Source: Blastomyces gilchristii SLH14081
Taxonomy: Eukaryota; Ascomycota; Eurotiomycetes; Onygenales; Ajellomycetaceae
DNA length: 64,000 nt
Direction: 5' to 3'
Assembly: GCF_000003855.2 (NCBI RefSeq)
Contig: NW_003101681.1
Location: 5,456,405-5,520,404 of the forward strand
Part shown: in pieces, positions 1-13,182 of the stretch
Numbering within the stretch: the first letter of the stretch is position 1
How the letters are laid out: every line of letters starts with the position of its first letter
The notes under the pieces: model-generated
Told to the model about the DNA's origin: nothing
The model's database searches: none
What the model saw: only the letters and a program-made list of their open reading frames with translations
Position numbers and translations under genes: made by a program

Positions 1-794
1 TCTATAAATAAAAGTATATGACTAGTATATAATATCTGATATATATTAAATATCTGATGTTCTGTTCTGAGACACTGCTATGCACCAGAAAGTGTTAAAT
101 TAATTATAGAGTGTTTAACAGAGAAATACTTCTCTCATAATATTCATCTCTGACTTCAATATCAAGATTCTAGAAGTAGGTGATCAATCTTGAGAGAATT
201 GAATGAAGATTAGTATACTTAAGAAGATATTAACTTTCAAACTCTTACAGACTCTTATAAGTGTAGATAAAAACCTAACTTATAAAGACTTCTATATACA
301 ACTTCAGACATTGAATAACTGTCTAATCAAGCACAAGAGTATACAGAACAGTGATAGAAGATATTATACTTCAGTCACTTATATATTTGTGCTGAAGAAT
401 AATAACAATGATGCAGATGCTATAAACTGAGTAGACTTGAATATCTATATATAAACAAGAGTCTCTGCTGTTTGAATAGACTTCTGAGTTCTCAGAATCA
501 CTTCTGAAGTAATGTCAATATAAGATATATATTAATTGTAACTGATCAGAACACATTGTCTTTAACTGCTGATTAGTCTATATATCTTCTCACTTAAGAG
601 AAAGATCAGTGTCTTCTCACTTAAAGAATGAATCAGTCTCTGTTCATATCAATCACATTGCATTAAAGAAAGATTCAGAAGACAACTATAAAGATATCTT
701 GATAAAGGAGGAAAAAGATTAGCTTCTGTTCAAATTTGTAAACAGAAGCTTAAAGAGATCAGATGATAATAATTTAAAGAGAAAATAATAATAA

Positions 795-2725
795 ATATAA
801 TTCTTGTATCTACTGTAGTTGATAACATGTATAATATGAAAATCATGATAGACAGTAATCTATGTTATTATGCAATGATTAAATCTTCAGTTATAAGATA
901 TTATAATCTTCAGTGTATTCTCTTATTAAATCTCTGACTTCTTACAGAATTTGATAACTTAAAGAATGTTTGCATCTGTTACATGATAAAGCTAAACATA
1001 GATGTCAGAGAACATCAATATGAAGATATCTATATATATGAAGTTGATAATTTTAATTATAATCTTATATTAGAACTTGTCTGACTGTCTAAATAAGACA
1101 TCTTATTAAATGCTTAAAACAGAAGCCTAATATTCTCTAACAATGATAGAGTTCACGAAGATGATCTTTATAAGACTATGAATCTGACACAGATCTCTGT
1201 CAATACTTATAAAATACTCTGAAAAAGAAGTCACTAAAAAGATTACTGATAGCAGAATTATGTAGTAATCTATTCTATCAGTCTGATTAATATTATGAAA
1301 GCTCTAGAAAAGTTATTCTATACTATAATAATAGATTCTTATACAAAACTTTCTTAATAATATCATGAATATCTAGATATCTTTTAACAAGATAATATTA
1401 TAAATATACCTCTCTTACAAGACTCAGAAGTGAATTACAGTATCAAGTTAGAAAAGAAGAATGATAAGAATCTTAAGTTATTATAAGACTCTCTTTATAA
1501 TATGTCTTAAGATAAACTTCTTCTTCTTCAGAAGACACTCAATGATCTGTTAAATAAGAGATTTATATATATTAATAACTCTTCTGCTGCAGCTTCTATT
1601 CTCTTTGTAAAGAAATCAGATGAAGAACTTCAATTCTGTGTGAACTATTAAGAATTAAACAAATTAATCAAGAAGAACTGCTATTCTTTATCTCTTATCA
1701 ATGAAACTCTAGATCTTATCAGATAAGCTTAATTGTTTACAAAACTAAATATTATCACTGCATTTTATAAGATCTGTATCACTGAAGATGATGAATGACT
1801 TACAGTATTCTGAACATATTATAATCTCTTTGAATGAGTAGTCACACTCTTTGAACTGATTAATACTCTCAGTATATTTCAGAAGTATATTAACTGAGTA
1901 CTCTGAGATTTTCTTGATAAATTTATATCTGTATATCTTAATAATATTCTCATCTTCACTGATGAGTTCAGAAAAGAATATCAAGAACATGTATAAGAAG
2001 TATTATAATAAATATAAGAAGCAGAACTATTAATAGATATTAATAAGTGTAATTTCAAAGTCAAGAGTATAAAATATCTAGATTTTATCATAGAAGCTAA
2101 TAAGAGAATTTGAATAAATTCTGAGAAAGTCTCTGTCATTCTTGAATGAGAAGCTTCATGTACTGTGAAGAGTGTATAAAGCTTTATCAGATTTACTAAC
2201 TTCTATTAATGATTTATAAGAAACTTCTCAGATATTACAAGATCACTTATAGAACTTATCAAGAAGAACTCAGTATTTTAATAATTAGTAAATGCTGATG
2301 CTGCATTTACACAGATGAAGAAGATGTTTATTAATATATTTCTACTAATGATATTTAACTCTGACTGTGAAATAGTTATTAAAGCTGACTTCTCTGACTA
2401 TATTACAGAGAGAGCTATATTGCAATATAATAATAAAGATGTCTTATAATCATGTGTCTTCATATCTAAGAAGTTAAGTCTCACTGAATACAACTATGAA
2501 ATCTATGATAAGAAACTTCTTATAATTATATACTGTCTAGAGAAATGAGACTCTGAACTCTGAAGTGTCTTCAAATTTAAGATAATCACAGATTATAAGA
2601 ATCTCAAACACTTCACTATCATCTGTAAGCTTATTAAATAACAGACGCAATAATCTGAGCTATTAAGCTATTTTCATTTCACTATACACTATTATCTCAG
2701 CAGTCAGAACTTGACAACAGATGCT
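795..2725 (+). pseudogene. Gypsy copy 1 pol remnant: protease, reverse transcriptase, RNase H
   Basis: This is a conceptual + strand reading with in-frame stops ignored. Recognisable pieces are the protease-like region (795-1090), the RT fingers and palm around 1560-2130 (including the tract typical of Gypsy RT just before the catalytic loop), and the RNase H segment with a decayed 'TDYKNLKHF' block at about 2590-2620. Stops are mostly TGA, TAA and TAG, as expected from C-to-T decay of Arg, Gln and Trp codons. It is identical in layout to the minus-strand copy 2, which is split at a different place. No intact open frame longer than about 80 codons survives. Confidence 0.85.
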
Positions 2726-3013
2726 CTCTTATAATGAGAGTAAGATATACCTTTCAATGTAACAGATACTTATTGAATGAACTAAGAATATCAGCTTCTA
2801 AATCTGAAGATATTAGTTAATCAAGATGAAACAACTCATGACACTATATATACTTCTTCAATTAGAACATTCTCTCTCTGAACTGTCACTGACACTGATA
2901 CTGATACTGATATTAATACTGATACTGATATCTCAACTTCTTCTGAATTCACACTGAATGAAGTATAGTATATAACAGCTTAAACTGATAAACTTCTTCA
3001 AATGCTCACTGAA

Positions 3014-3025
3014 GTATTATGTCAA
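3014..3025. repeat. LINE copy 1 target-site duplication, left
   Basis: GTATTATGTCAA lies immediately left of the trinucleotide tail of the LINE. Its partner at 10,570-10,581 is GTAGTATGTCAA, with one mismatch. The Gypsy reading frame resumes directly after the right copy, confirming that the LINE inserted within Gypsy copy 1. Confidence 0.75.
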
Positions 3026-3403
3026 TTATTATTATTATTATTATTATTCTTCAATTACAGATGTATGCAGTCAGAGACTATGACATCTATCTGAGAACCT
3101 TTAGATCTCAGAGTTTTTCCTATATCTATAGAGTCAACTATTATACATTTATCAATTTCAGATATGCAAAATCAGAAAATTCCAGCTCAGAATATAAAAA
3201 CTGTTTACAAATTGCAGTATTTCAACACCTTCTGATACTTTGAAATCATTTGAAAATATCATGACAAAGAAAAGGAGAACATAGTCTTAAAGATAGACAC
3301 ATTAAGTAGATAGATAGAAAAGAACAGAAAGAAACAAGTACAGTAAAGAGAGACTATAACAAAATAAAATTATTAAAAGATAGTGTATAGCTGTTTTAAC
3401 AGA

Positions 3404-6400
3404 CTATATCTAATCAATTTCCATCTCTTCATATTCAGATACTTCTGAATTCAGCTATTTTCTTATAGCTGCTTGAGTTTCTGAAAGAAAGTCTATTAAG
3501 TATTTAATTCCTGTCTCAGTTGAGAATAAGAACCTCATATTTAATTGATTTAAATCATACTTCTTCTTTAATCTGACTCTGAGACTATTGTATAATGCAC
3601 AATATATTATAATATGCTCAGAATTTTCATTTGCATTGTAGAATAAGCACTCTGTTAAATCAAATCTATCATCAAATCTTTGTATATAGAATTTGAAATA
3701 ATCATGTTCTAGTTTCAGCTGAATTATAGATGAGAATATTTTCTTTTTACATTTAATTGAACAAGATTTTCACTTTGATTTTGTCTCAAATCTTGAATAA
3801 TATATGCTCTTCTTTTGTTTCTGCCAGCTTTCATTTCACTTGTTTAAACAAGATTCTTTTATCTTTCTCTTTATAAAAGATCAGAACACTGTTTTTTAAA
3901 TAGATCTGCTTAATTCCAAACTCTTTTTTACAGCTGAATCAGTCAATTCATTGTCATGAATATTCATATGAGCAGGAACTCAATGCAGATGAATTATCAG
4001 TTTTGATATTCTTCTCTTTTGAATTTTCAAAACAGAGTTTAAAATCAGTTCAAGATTTATTTGATCATTATGAATCTGACTATTTCTAAGTCTTTTTAAA
4101 GCAGCTTGACTATCAGAGAATATTCATGTCTCTTTCAAACTATTTCCTCTTTTATAAGATTTTATTTTAATAAGTTTGAAAGCTTTCACTATTACAAATA
4201 GTTCAGCATTAAAGACTTCAGATTCACAGCCTAAATTTCAGAAATCTGAGATAAAATTGATATTATCTTCAGTATAAGTAATGTCTGTGTCTAATCTATT
4301 TAAATTCTCATTTTTTAAGTCATCTGAGTAAATCACAATAGAGTCTTTTATATTGATTATAGAGATCTTCTTCAAATACTGTTCATATTCTCTCTCTTTA
4401 GATAGTTCACTTATTTATAAGTCTATGAGAGATTTCAGCTTTTCTCTTCAGAGAGATATCTTCTTATGATCAATTTTCTTAATATTTAATGAAGAAAATT
4501 GATTCTTAATAAGTGAACATAGTCTATACAGTTGAGAGAGCATTTTCTTTAAAGCATTATTCTTATTTCAATTAAGAAATGTATTTCAATTCAGTTCATT
4601 TCCTGAGTTAACTGATGAAAATGAAGAAGAGACTCTTTCTCTGATTATATGATTTAAGCTCATCTTCATAACTCTCAGAGCATAGTTCATACAGGCCTTT
4701 TCAAATTGAATAGCAGAAGATGAAATTGAAGCTTTAATTTTCATTGTTTTAATAGAAGATGATTTGAATGCTTTCAAAATTCTTCTCAAAGCTCTGTTTT
4801 ATAGACTTTGAAAAAGTTCAGTAAAGTTATCTGAATTGATTCATCAAACTTGAACATCATAATCAGCTACTGAGATAATACAGGCTATGTATAATTGTCT
4901 CATAGTCTGAAAGAATAGATCTCTCTCAGTATTTGATAGTCTGATTATACTATTTAGTAGTCTCTCTGTCTTGATAATTCTTTATTGAATATAATATTTA
5001 AAATTCAACTTGGAGTTTAATCATACTTCTAGTCATTTGACATTCAAACTGGGTTTAATTTCTTTATTCAAAAGAGTTAGACTTAGTTCTTTCTCATTAA
5101 ATCTGGAAAAAAAGTGAATTAACTCAGTTTTATTCATATTAAATTGAATTAGATTGATATCTGCTCTAACAAAGATTTTCTTTACTGCTTTCTTAATTAT
5201 TTCTAAATTCTCTTTGATTGTCTTTGAACTGTAGAGCAGATCAATATCATCTACATAACTTGAAGATCTCACTATTTTTATCTCTCTATTCTTGAATAGA
5301 TATGCAGTGTATATTGCAAATAAAACAGGTGAGATTGAAGATTCTTGTAATACTTCTATTTTTATCTCAGTTTTATCTTGTTTTCTTTCATCAAAGAATA
5401 GTTGTATAATTCTTTTAGATATAAAATAATTAACTCATTTTATTAGAGAAAGTGACAGTTTTAACATCTTCAAAGTTTGAATCATCTTAGACTTTGAAAC
5501 ATGATTAAATGTATCTTTTATATTAATAAAAACTGCAGTTGAGACCAGATCTTCATACTTTGCTACTTGAATATTATGAATAACTGAAAGAACAGTGTTC
5601 ATTGCAGAACATTGTTTTCTATCTCTCATTTATTCATTAAATAGAAGAGAATTACTAATAGAGCTTATAAAAGATAATTCAGTAGCTATTATCTTTTCTA
5701 GTTTTTCTCAAACAGTTCAATAGAGATATTACTCTATATAACTTAGAAATTAAAGCTTTTCTATTAAATTTTATAAGGATTACTTCAGTAGCTTCTCTCC
5801 AGCATTCAGAGTGATACTCATTTGTTAAGAGATTGAAAAAGAGCTCAAAATATTCATTCTTCAAGTAGAAATATGTGTTTTAAATAATTAAGTGATTAAT
5901 TGAATCAGGCTCTGCAGCAGTCTTAATTGAACTTGAGAATATTACTGACTCTAGTTCATCACATGCAAGCTCAGGCCATTCCCAGTTATTTTTATCAATA
6001 TATTCATGAAATGACATATTCTTCTCTTCTAAATGTGATGAGTTTTGAAAGAGAATTCTTATAAAAGCTTGACATTTTTCCTCAAAAGAGTTTGCTGTAT
6101 ACAATTCATTTTGAAATTCATATTCTAAGATTGAAAGCTTTGCTACACTTCTTGTTTTAGTATAGTTAAAGGCTTTAAAGACTTTTTTTTCTTATACTTC
6201 TTTAAGAAATTTATTTCAGTAATCTGTTTTGACTCTTTTAATATCAGAAAACTATTCATTTCAAATAGCTTTGAACTCTTCATCAGATATTAAGTTATTC
6301 TTTCAATCTCTCTTAGCAGTGACTAATTACTTTCTTTGAGAAGTGATATTCTCATTTCATCAATATTTGAAATACTCAGAAGACTTTTTCTTTGAAATAT

Positions 6401-7330
6401 TTTCTTCAATACTTGTTAGAAGAATAGATGTAATCAGCTTTACTCTATTCTCAAGCATTTCATTTGAGATATCTTGACTTTGATTTCAATAGAGCTCACT
6501 CTGTCTTTTAGATTTCAGCTGTTTTACTCTTTTTTCAACTGCTTTTCAATCAGCTTTTTCAAAGTTATACTGATTAAAGAGAAGAGGATTTTCACTGCTT
6601 TATTTTTCACTCAGTTTAATATTAAATTAAATGATCTCATGATCTGATTCTGAGGTTTCATTTGAATCAATAAATCAGTTTATAAGTCTTTTTTCAATTA
6701 GATTTTATGACATGAAAGTTAAATCTATAATAGATTTCTATTTCATGTCTTTTCTAAAGAATGTTTATTGATCAGACTTGTTAACTAAATCTATTGAATG
6801 TTTAAAAGTTTATTCAATCAGTTTATCTGCTCTTACTGCTCTTATGCACTCTGAGTTTCATCAAAGATGATGTGCATTGAAGTCTTCTGTAATTATAGAG
6901 TTTTTTAAAAGAGTTATATTTAAAAATTCTCTATCAATTGTTCAGATATTATTATTTTCTTTCAATAACTTTTCATTATAGATATTTATAAGTTGAATAG
7001 TATCAAACTCATTCTCTTTATCTATAATATCACTCACTAGAATATCAGAGTTAGATATGATATCAAATCTCAAATTAAATTGATATCTTGATCTTTTTCT
7101 CTCATAGATCACTACTCTTGATTTTATCTCAGATTTTTCAGAAAGAAAGCAGTAATAGCTTGAATAATAAATAATGTACTTTTGCTCAGTATCAAAGTTT
7201 AGTTCTTGAAGAAGTACAAAGTCAACTTTTTATTCAAATGTAATCTGAAGACAAGAATAAATACAATTTGAGTTTCTATTCACATTATTTTAAATAAATG
7301 TGATTTTTGAAGAGTTTTTACACTTTTTTT
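3404..7330 (-). pseudogene. LINE copy 1 ORF2 remnant (endonuclease, RT, RNase H)
   Basis: Read from high to low coordinates, the order is an AP-endonuclease-like domain near 7,300-6,600, then RT with the catalytic block SYVDDIDLLYSS near 5,265-5,230, then RNase H with a decayed IYSDDSK-type block near 4,330, and a C-terminal Cys/His motif near 3,650-3,600. Short open pieces lie at 6,104-5,880, 5,864-5,679, 5,629-5,435, 5,272-5,033 and 4,789-4,586, separated by stops. Copy 2 gives the same domains with fewer lesions, which makes the assignment firm. The 5' limit of the ORF is approximate. Confidence 0.85.
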
Positions 7331-7441
7331 GTTGTTTTTATTGTATATTTATAGTAAAAGAGAGTAGAGATAGAGTAAAATCTAATCACTATTATCAGAT
7401 AGTAGATTATAACTATTTTGAAAAGTAGAAATCTCAACTGC

Positions 7442-9515
7442 TTACATTATATCTAGTTTATTATCAGAGTTATTTCTCAATTCTCTAATCTTAACAGAAG
7501 TTTGAGAATTCAAATTCTATTTACACTTAGCTGAAGAATTGAAGTTTGAAGATCTAGATAGTTGAGAATTTCTTCTTTTTAAGCTTACAGTTGTAGATTT
7601 ACTAGCTTAACTTTTCTCTTCAGTTTTAGATTCACTTTAAGCTTTATCTTTTCTCCAGTTCTTTTGAGTTCTTGAAGTAAATACACATTCTTTTGAGCTA
7701 GATGCATGTTTTTCTTTGCAATTAAAGCACTTAAGCAGAGTATATTGATATATTTCATCTCTTTTTAAGCATGTTTCACATTTATGCTCACTAGTTTTAT
7801 AATCTCTAGCACAGAATGCGCATTTTAAGTCTCTGAAATAAGAGATTGCAAAGTATTCATATCTTTGACAGTTTGAACACTATGTTTGAGCTTTGAGATT
7901 CATTCTTGAGTTTTTGTATTCATGAACTCTCATTTTCAAATCTGCTACTCTTACTTCAGAGATTCTTGATTGTTCAAGTGTCTTTATATACACTAGAACT
8001 AAGGCATTTCTTCTACTCTGTCTGAACTAGACTGACTGTGTGACCGTGTCTGGGACCAGGACCAGATTTTTTAATAGTCTTATTACCAATTTGACTGATT
8101 CCATTACACGGTTTTAACATTAGATAGTAGTCTCATACTGTCCCAGTGAGACTTACTGTCTACTCTTGTCACATTTTTCAAATGAGACCATGATTTTCAC
8201 TTGTCAATTTAAATTATTTTTATTGCTTTAAATGACTTTAAATCTCATTTGAGTATTACTAAAAAGCGTTACTTTTTAAAAAATTAAAAATAGTCTAAAA
8301 GAAACCTTAAAATGTCTAAAAATAGTAACTTTATGCCAAGAATGGAACTAAATGGGACCAAATGGGACCACTTTCTCATTTTTTTCAAGTCATGGTTTCA
8401 TTTTAAGATCTGATATATAGTCACTTTACATGTTTTTTTAATAGCCAGTCCCAGCGGGATTCACGCCAAGAAATGTATGGGACCAGATCAAATGGGACCA
8501 AACGTGAAATTCATGGTCCCGGCGGCCAGTCTAGTCTGAACTCAATTGAATTAAGTCATACAGACTCTTTTCTCAGTTGAATAGAATTGTATTCTTTCAA
8601 TTCATTTTTGAGAAGTAGCATTTCTTTCTTACAGTCAAAGATTTCAACTGAAATATCATGAAGAATAAATTTATCTCACTTTTCATCTCTCTCAGATAGA
8701 ATTATTGTGTTTAAAAGAGATTCTATTACTGATTTTCAGAGATTCTCATTTTGAATAAGGAATTCTGCACTGAATTTAGACATTATGATCAGAATGATAA
8801 AGTTTCTAAAGAAGAATGACTCAATTGAAGCTATAACTGATTTTTGAACTTTAATATCAGTCATTAACTGAGAGAAGAACTGCTGATTAATTTCATTTCT
8901 AATTCTCAAAATGAGATTTAAGTTTAGCTTATTTCTTTGTAAGATGTTCTAATTTAAGACTTTGAGAATAAGTCTTCTATTTCTGAAGACTTGAAGATTT
9001 TTCTCTTTTTACATTTTTTTCTTCACTCTTCTATCAATAGAAGTATGAGCAGTATTCTTCTCAGTTTTCTCAGAATTTTGAGCAGGTTTTGAGACAGCAG
9101 GTTTAGAGACAGCAGGTTTAGAGACAGCAAATTCAACTGCTTGAGTATATGTTTTCTTCTGATTTAAAGAAGAAGAAGAAGAAGAAGTAGAAAAGAAAGA
9201 AGAGCAAACTGAAGAGTCAGTGATTGTATTAGAAATTTTCACAGTTTTTAGAACTGTGTTTGAAATTCCAAGTTTGAACTTGATCACTTCCTGTAGTTGT
9301 CTAGTCTGAGCATGAAGAATTAACAGAACTTCTTCATTCATCTCACTCAGACACTGCTTTTCAAGAATTTTACTTGCTTTTTCAAGTTTCTGTATTTCAA
9401 GAACTTATTATTTCTCTATTTCTTCTTTCTTTCTTCTCTTCAGAATTTCAATCTCAGGAATAGTATTTGAGAAAGCATCTTTTTTCACATCAACTGAGTG
9501 TACTTTTGAACTCAT
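7442..9515 (-). pseudogene. LINE copy 1 ORF1 (gag-like, CCHC) remnant, interrupted by MITE
   Basis: The ATG at 9,515 matches the better-preserved ORF1 start of copy 2 (22,532). An open piece (9,341-9,009) carries a Ser-rich stretch and a repeated Ala-Val-Ser-Lys-Pro motif. The Cys-rich knuckle region (about 7,900-7,690) is still visible but damaged. The 506-bp MITE at 8,028-8,533 lies just upstream (in coding sense) of the knuckles. The ORF ends at the stop at 7,442-7,444. Confidence 0.8.
8028..8533. mobile_element. hAT-type MITE, copy 1 (506 bp)
   Basis: The sequence starts TAGACTGACTG and ends GGCCAGTCTA, so the terminal seven bases are inverted (TAGACTG/CAGTCTA). It is flanked by perfect 8-bp repeats GTCTGAAC at 8,020-8,027 and 8,534-8,541. 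The same spot in LINE copy 2 has only one GTCTGAAC, at the empty site near 21,552. TGGGACCA motifs recur near both ends. An 8-bp target duplication is typical of the hAT superfamily. There is no transposase frame, so it is non-autonomous. Compared with the surrounding LINE it is far less mutated. Confidence 0.88.
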
Positions 9516-10569
9516 TGTTCTTACTCAATGAAAAGTTGATCACACTGATTCAATTGAGATATTTATTAAACTCTTTTAAATTGAAAAGTTGGTCAGACTG
9601 TTTCAATTAAGAGATTTCTAAGTCTGTTTTCAATTGAAAAGTTGGTCAGACTATTTCAAAAGAAGAATAAAAGACTTTTGTGTATAAAACACCTGATTTT
9701 TTTCACACTAGTTCAGTAACTAGGTTAGATTTTTGAAGAGAATCTAATAAACTAAAATTGATTTTTAAGATAAATCAATAAAATCTTTACAATCTCTTTC
9801 TTGAAATACAGTGAGGAAAAGTATGATATCAATTGATAATAAATCAGATGATATGACAGTTTTTGAGAGAAAAACTGATAAAAAATAAATCAATTTTTTA
9901 CAGAGAAATTGATTAAAACTATTTAATTTTATTCTAAATCATGCAATTCTTCTCACACAACAAGTGTGCAACTCAAATCAGTTCATAAAGAGTGTAAAAA
10001 AGAATTAAGTATTAATGAAAGCTCTTCAGCCACTGAAAAAGTAATTCTTACTTAAAAGAATGTGAAATTATGACAGAAAATAACTCTGTTTTTAATTCTT
10101 TGTAAGAATATTGTGTAAAACTCAGAGAAAAATACCTTACTTTTTCAAGAGAAGTAAAAAACTATTTCTAAGATCTTTTTCTTTTTGCAATAACTGCTGC
10201 AGAAGAATAAGATAGACACTGCTAAGATATACACTACTGTATACTCTCTATCAAGACTTTCCCTCTTCAGGGTCTTGATATTATAGAGAATATAAGTCTG
10301 TTTCTATATAATAATATAAATATTGCCAGTGAAATGTAGAGGAACTGGTTATTTATATCTCAAAATAGAAGACTTTGTCAATGATTATATCAATACAGAG
10401 TTAATTCTGAAATTCAATAGAAACCTAGTGTTGCTGTTCTCAATCCCTTGCAGAATCTATTGAATATTGAGGTATTAAAACTAGATTTAATATATCTCAC
10501 TGTGCAGGGATCAAAGGCTCAGTCAGACCTTGAAGTATACTGAATTTATAGTTGTTGATGTGCTGTTGA

Positions 10570-10581
10570 GTAGTATGTCAA
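10570..10581. repeat. LINE copy 1 target-site duplication, right
   Basis: GTAGTATGTCAA matches 3,014-3,025 with one difference. The + strand Gypsy frame continues immediately to its right. Confidence 0.75.
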
Positions 10582-11990
10582 GAAGCACTCTGATTTCTCT
10601 CAGAACTATGTATAAGAACTGACATCTCAGAATACTTAATTAATGATAATAATACTCTGCAGTTTTATAAATAATGTTGAGTCTCTCACTCTAAACTCTT
10701 ACATATTTGAATAATGTAAGAGATGCATGATTCATATATAACTGATCACTCAGATTAGAAATGATTGTACTGAATAATCTCTTAAGAGTTCTACTGATCT
10801 GAGATATTAAATAACATTAGATATTTTATTCAAAACTGTAATTATTATTCTTTCATCATCTTGTGAAAGAACTGTAGAAAAGATCTACTGAAATCACTCA
10901 ATATTTCTGATAGAATTTAGTAAGATGTAGTAATTGACTTTGCTGTTAATCTCTCTGAGAGTAAGAATTGTAGAAATATTCTGATCATTGTAAACTAATT
11001 AAGTAAAGATGTAATATTGAAATCTTGTAATAAGATAAATACTGAATAAGTCACTGAAGCTTTTCTACAGAGTCTGTTCTATCAGATGTGTAAATTACTG
11101 AAATCCATAGTATTAAATCAGAGCTGTTAATTTATAAGCACTCTCTGAATAAGAATCTGTCAAGTTCTCAACATTATATATTATTTGTCAACTATCTATC
11201 ACTCTGAGATCAATAACATGTCAGAACAGATAATTCAGACTGTAAAAAATTATCTTTATAAATTCTGTAATTACTTATATGATAATTGATATGATCTTCT
11301 TCTACACACAGAGATTGCTATCAATAACTGAGATGCTGTCTCAACAGGTGTAAGTCTGTTCTTTCTTATACATAGTTATCATATAAAAGTATTAAATCTT
11401 CTAGAAATCATACATTTCACACTGAATCTCTGCAGTTCAATTCAGATCACTGATAATATAGTAATAAAGCTCTGAGATACTCATGACTGAGCAGAGCTCT
11501 TTATGACAACTGTGAAACAAGACTAAGAGAATTAAGTCAATGTTCACTGAGATTCTGCTGAGTAATATAAGATAGAAGACTTAATATAATTGAATCTTAA
11601 GAATATACAGATCACATGTTCATCTTGTATACTGAATTACTATTATATTAAGTATAAAGTGATAGAAGTTCTAGATAGTCATAACTACTATCTTAATATA
11701 TCATCAGAAATTCATAATATCTTTTATACAAGCTTGCTTTATTATACTATCACTGATCTGTTCTCTTCTTAACTGATTTCTGACTGACAGCTATCAGAGA
11801 TTATAGAAGAAGATAATAAACTTCAATAAGAGATTAAAGATATTCTTGATAAGAGATTTCACAGCTGCAGCTGAGAATATCTTATAAAATAAGTCAGCTA
11901 TAATTATCTGACCTGAACTCTAAGTTTCACATTATTCAAGATCACAGCTCTTGACTGATAAGAACTACACATAATTAGAAAAGAGAGAGA
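10582..11990 (+). pseudogene. Gypsy copy 1 integrase and chromodomain remnant
   Basis: Ignoring stops, the + strand reads an integrase core (about 10,920-11,380), recognisable by the block ending near 11,340 that aligns with the AEIAINN..STGVSPFF segment of fungal Gypsy integrases. A chromodomain-like segment follows at about 11,800-11,990, with a decayed EEI.D.R....YLIKW pattern. The only open piece of note is 11,590-11,772. This is the continuation of the pol cut at 3,025 by the LINE. Confidence 0.8.
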
Positions 11991-11994
11991 CTAA
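11979..11994 (+). other. Polypurine tract of Gypsy copy 1
   Basis: A purine-rich run (AAAAGAGAGAGACTAA) sits directly before the 3' LTR at the position expected for the plus-strand primer. Gypsy copy 2 has the equivalent GAAAGAAGAGAG on the minus strand next to its LTR at 14,008. Confidence 0.5.
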
Positions 11995-12287
11995 TATAAC
12001 AGACTGCACTTAATCATTATATAGACTATTTCTTTACACTTTATAGATTTCATTAAAAGCTTCAATTCTCAGTCATTCTCAATCATCAATTCTCAGCTGA
12101 AAAACTCATGAAATTTCTATTCTTCTATCTTAAAGCTTTACTATGTATACACTGCATACATATATAAATATTCACTCTGATTACTGATTCTTGCACTTTC
12201 TCTTTCTTTTCCTTCTTTAATATTTTTCACTTTGTTATATAAGATCTATATATATTATACTAATCTATTCAGTGTAGACCTCTTACA
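11995..12287 (+). repeat. 3' LTR of Gypsy copy 1
   Basis: This 293-bp segment aligns, in reverse orientation, with the 333-bp LTRs of Gypsy copy 2. The end ...CTCTTACA corresponds to the TGTAAGGAG start of those LTRs. It is shorter by about 40 bp and more heavily mutated, so the start is placed by alignment (TATAAC for an original TGTGAT/TGCGGC). Confidence 0.75.
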
Positions 12288-13182
12288 TCTGCAGATAATT
12301 TCATTTATTTTACAGACTATTTAAATCAGTTTTCAATCACTCTATAATATTATTTAAATGTAATATAGAAAGATCTGATTAATAAATATAAGAATCTCAT
12401 TTTTATATAAAATTAACAGATTACTTCTTTCATAGCAGTGAGATACTACTGAGATATTACTTCAGCTATTCTTACTTATACAATAGAAGAAGAGTATTTA
12501 CTTATTATTTATATAAAATAATTAGATACTGACTTCTTATTAAAGAAGTCAGTGATTTATTTTCTACTAATAATATATATAAGAGTTACTACATTTCTTA
12601 TATAATCTTTTTAATATACTAAGTACTATATCTATAATATTCTTGTAATAACTCTGTAGCTTATAAGCTCATTATTTAAGTAAGATAGTTAAGCTTACTT
12701 ATATAACTTCTCAGATAACTATTTATATACTATTACTAATTAATCACTACTTCAGTTCTGCTATATTACACTATTATACATTTATTAATTTCAGATATGT
12801 AAAATTAGAAAATTTCAACTCAGAATATAAAAATTATTTATATAAAATAATAATAATAATAATAATAATAATACAGATCTCTGAATATTATACAATTACA
12901 TTAAAATATATTAGTAAATATTATAACTTATTATTTTAATATATATAGTACAGATTTAACTTAAATAAATTTAAATTTATTACTTTTTTAATTAAATATA
13001 TTATTAAACTTTATAATGTAAATCTAATTATTAACTTAATATATTTAATAAGTTGTATAAAATTACATACAGAATTTACTAAATAGAAAATTTTATTTAA
13101 TTAAATTAATATATATAATCTCAGTTAAAACTATTTAAAACTATATAAGTTAATACTGTATAAACTTATATAGCTTTAAATA
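12288..13182. other. AT-rich spacer between two elements, with a LINE 3'-end fragment
   Basis: No gene is visible. At about 12,770-12,842 the sequence matches the 3'-terminal region of the Tad1-like LINEs (compare 3,136-3,200), followed by an (ATA)n run at 12,845-12,872. This is a degraded third trace of the LINE family. The rest is low-complexity AT-rich DNA. Confidence 0.55.

Larger units (their letters stand above)
3026..10569 (-). mobile_element. Tad1-like non-LTR retrotransposon (LINE), copy 1, RIP-decayed
   Basis: The element is on the minus strand: the 5' end is near 10,569 and the 3' end is at 3,026 with a (TTA)n-type tail (AATAAT on the coding strand). It has ORF1 with CCHC knuckles (7,442-9,515) and ORF2 with endonuclease, RT, RNase H and a C-terminal Cys-His motif (3,404 to about 7,330). 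This domain set is that of the fungal Tad1 clade. A hAT-type MITE sits inside ORF1. Without the MITE and its duplicated site the copy is about 7.03 kb, the same as copy 2 without its extra 5' segment. All frames are broken. Confidence 0.9.
1..12287 (+). mobile_element. Ty3/Gypsy chromovirus-like LTR retrotransposon, copy 1 (5' end outside window), interrupted by a LINE
   Basis: The element reads on the + strand. A gag-like segment (about 203-430) is followed by a retropepsin-like segment with an Asp-Ser-Asn site (about 795-1090), reverse transcriptase with the YLDD-type site decayed to YLNN near 1930-1950, and RNase H near 2370-2720 ending in a decayed DALS-type motif. After the LINE insertion the reading continues with integrase (about 10,850-11,500) and a chromodomain-like region (about 11,780-11,990), then a 3' LTR (11,995-12,287). 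All parts carry many stops, so nothing is functional. Alignment to copy 2 puts position 1 inside the internal region, so the 5' LTR lies left of the window. Chromodomain presence places it with fungal chromoviruses (family knowledge). Confidence 0.9.
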
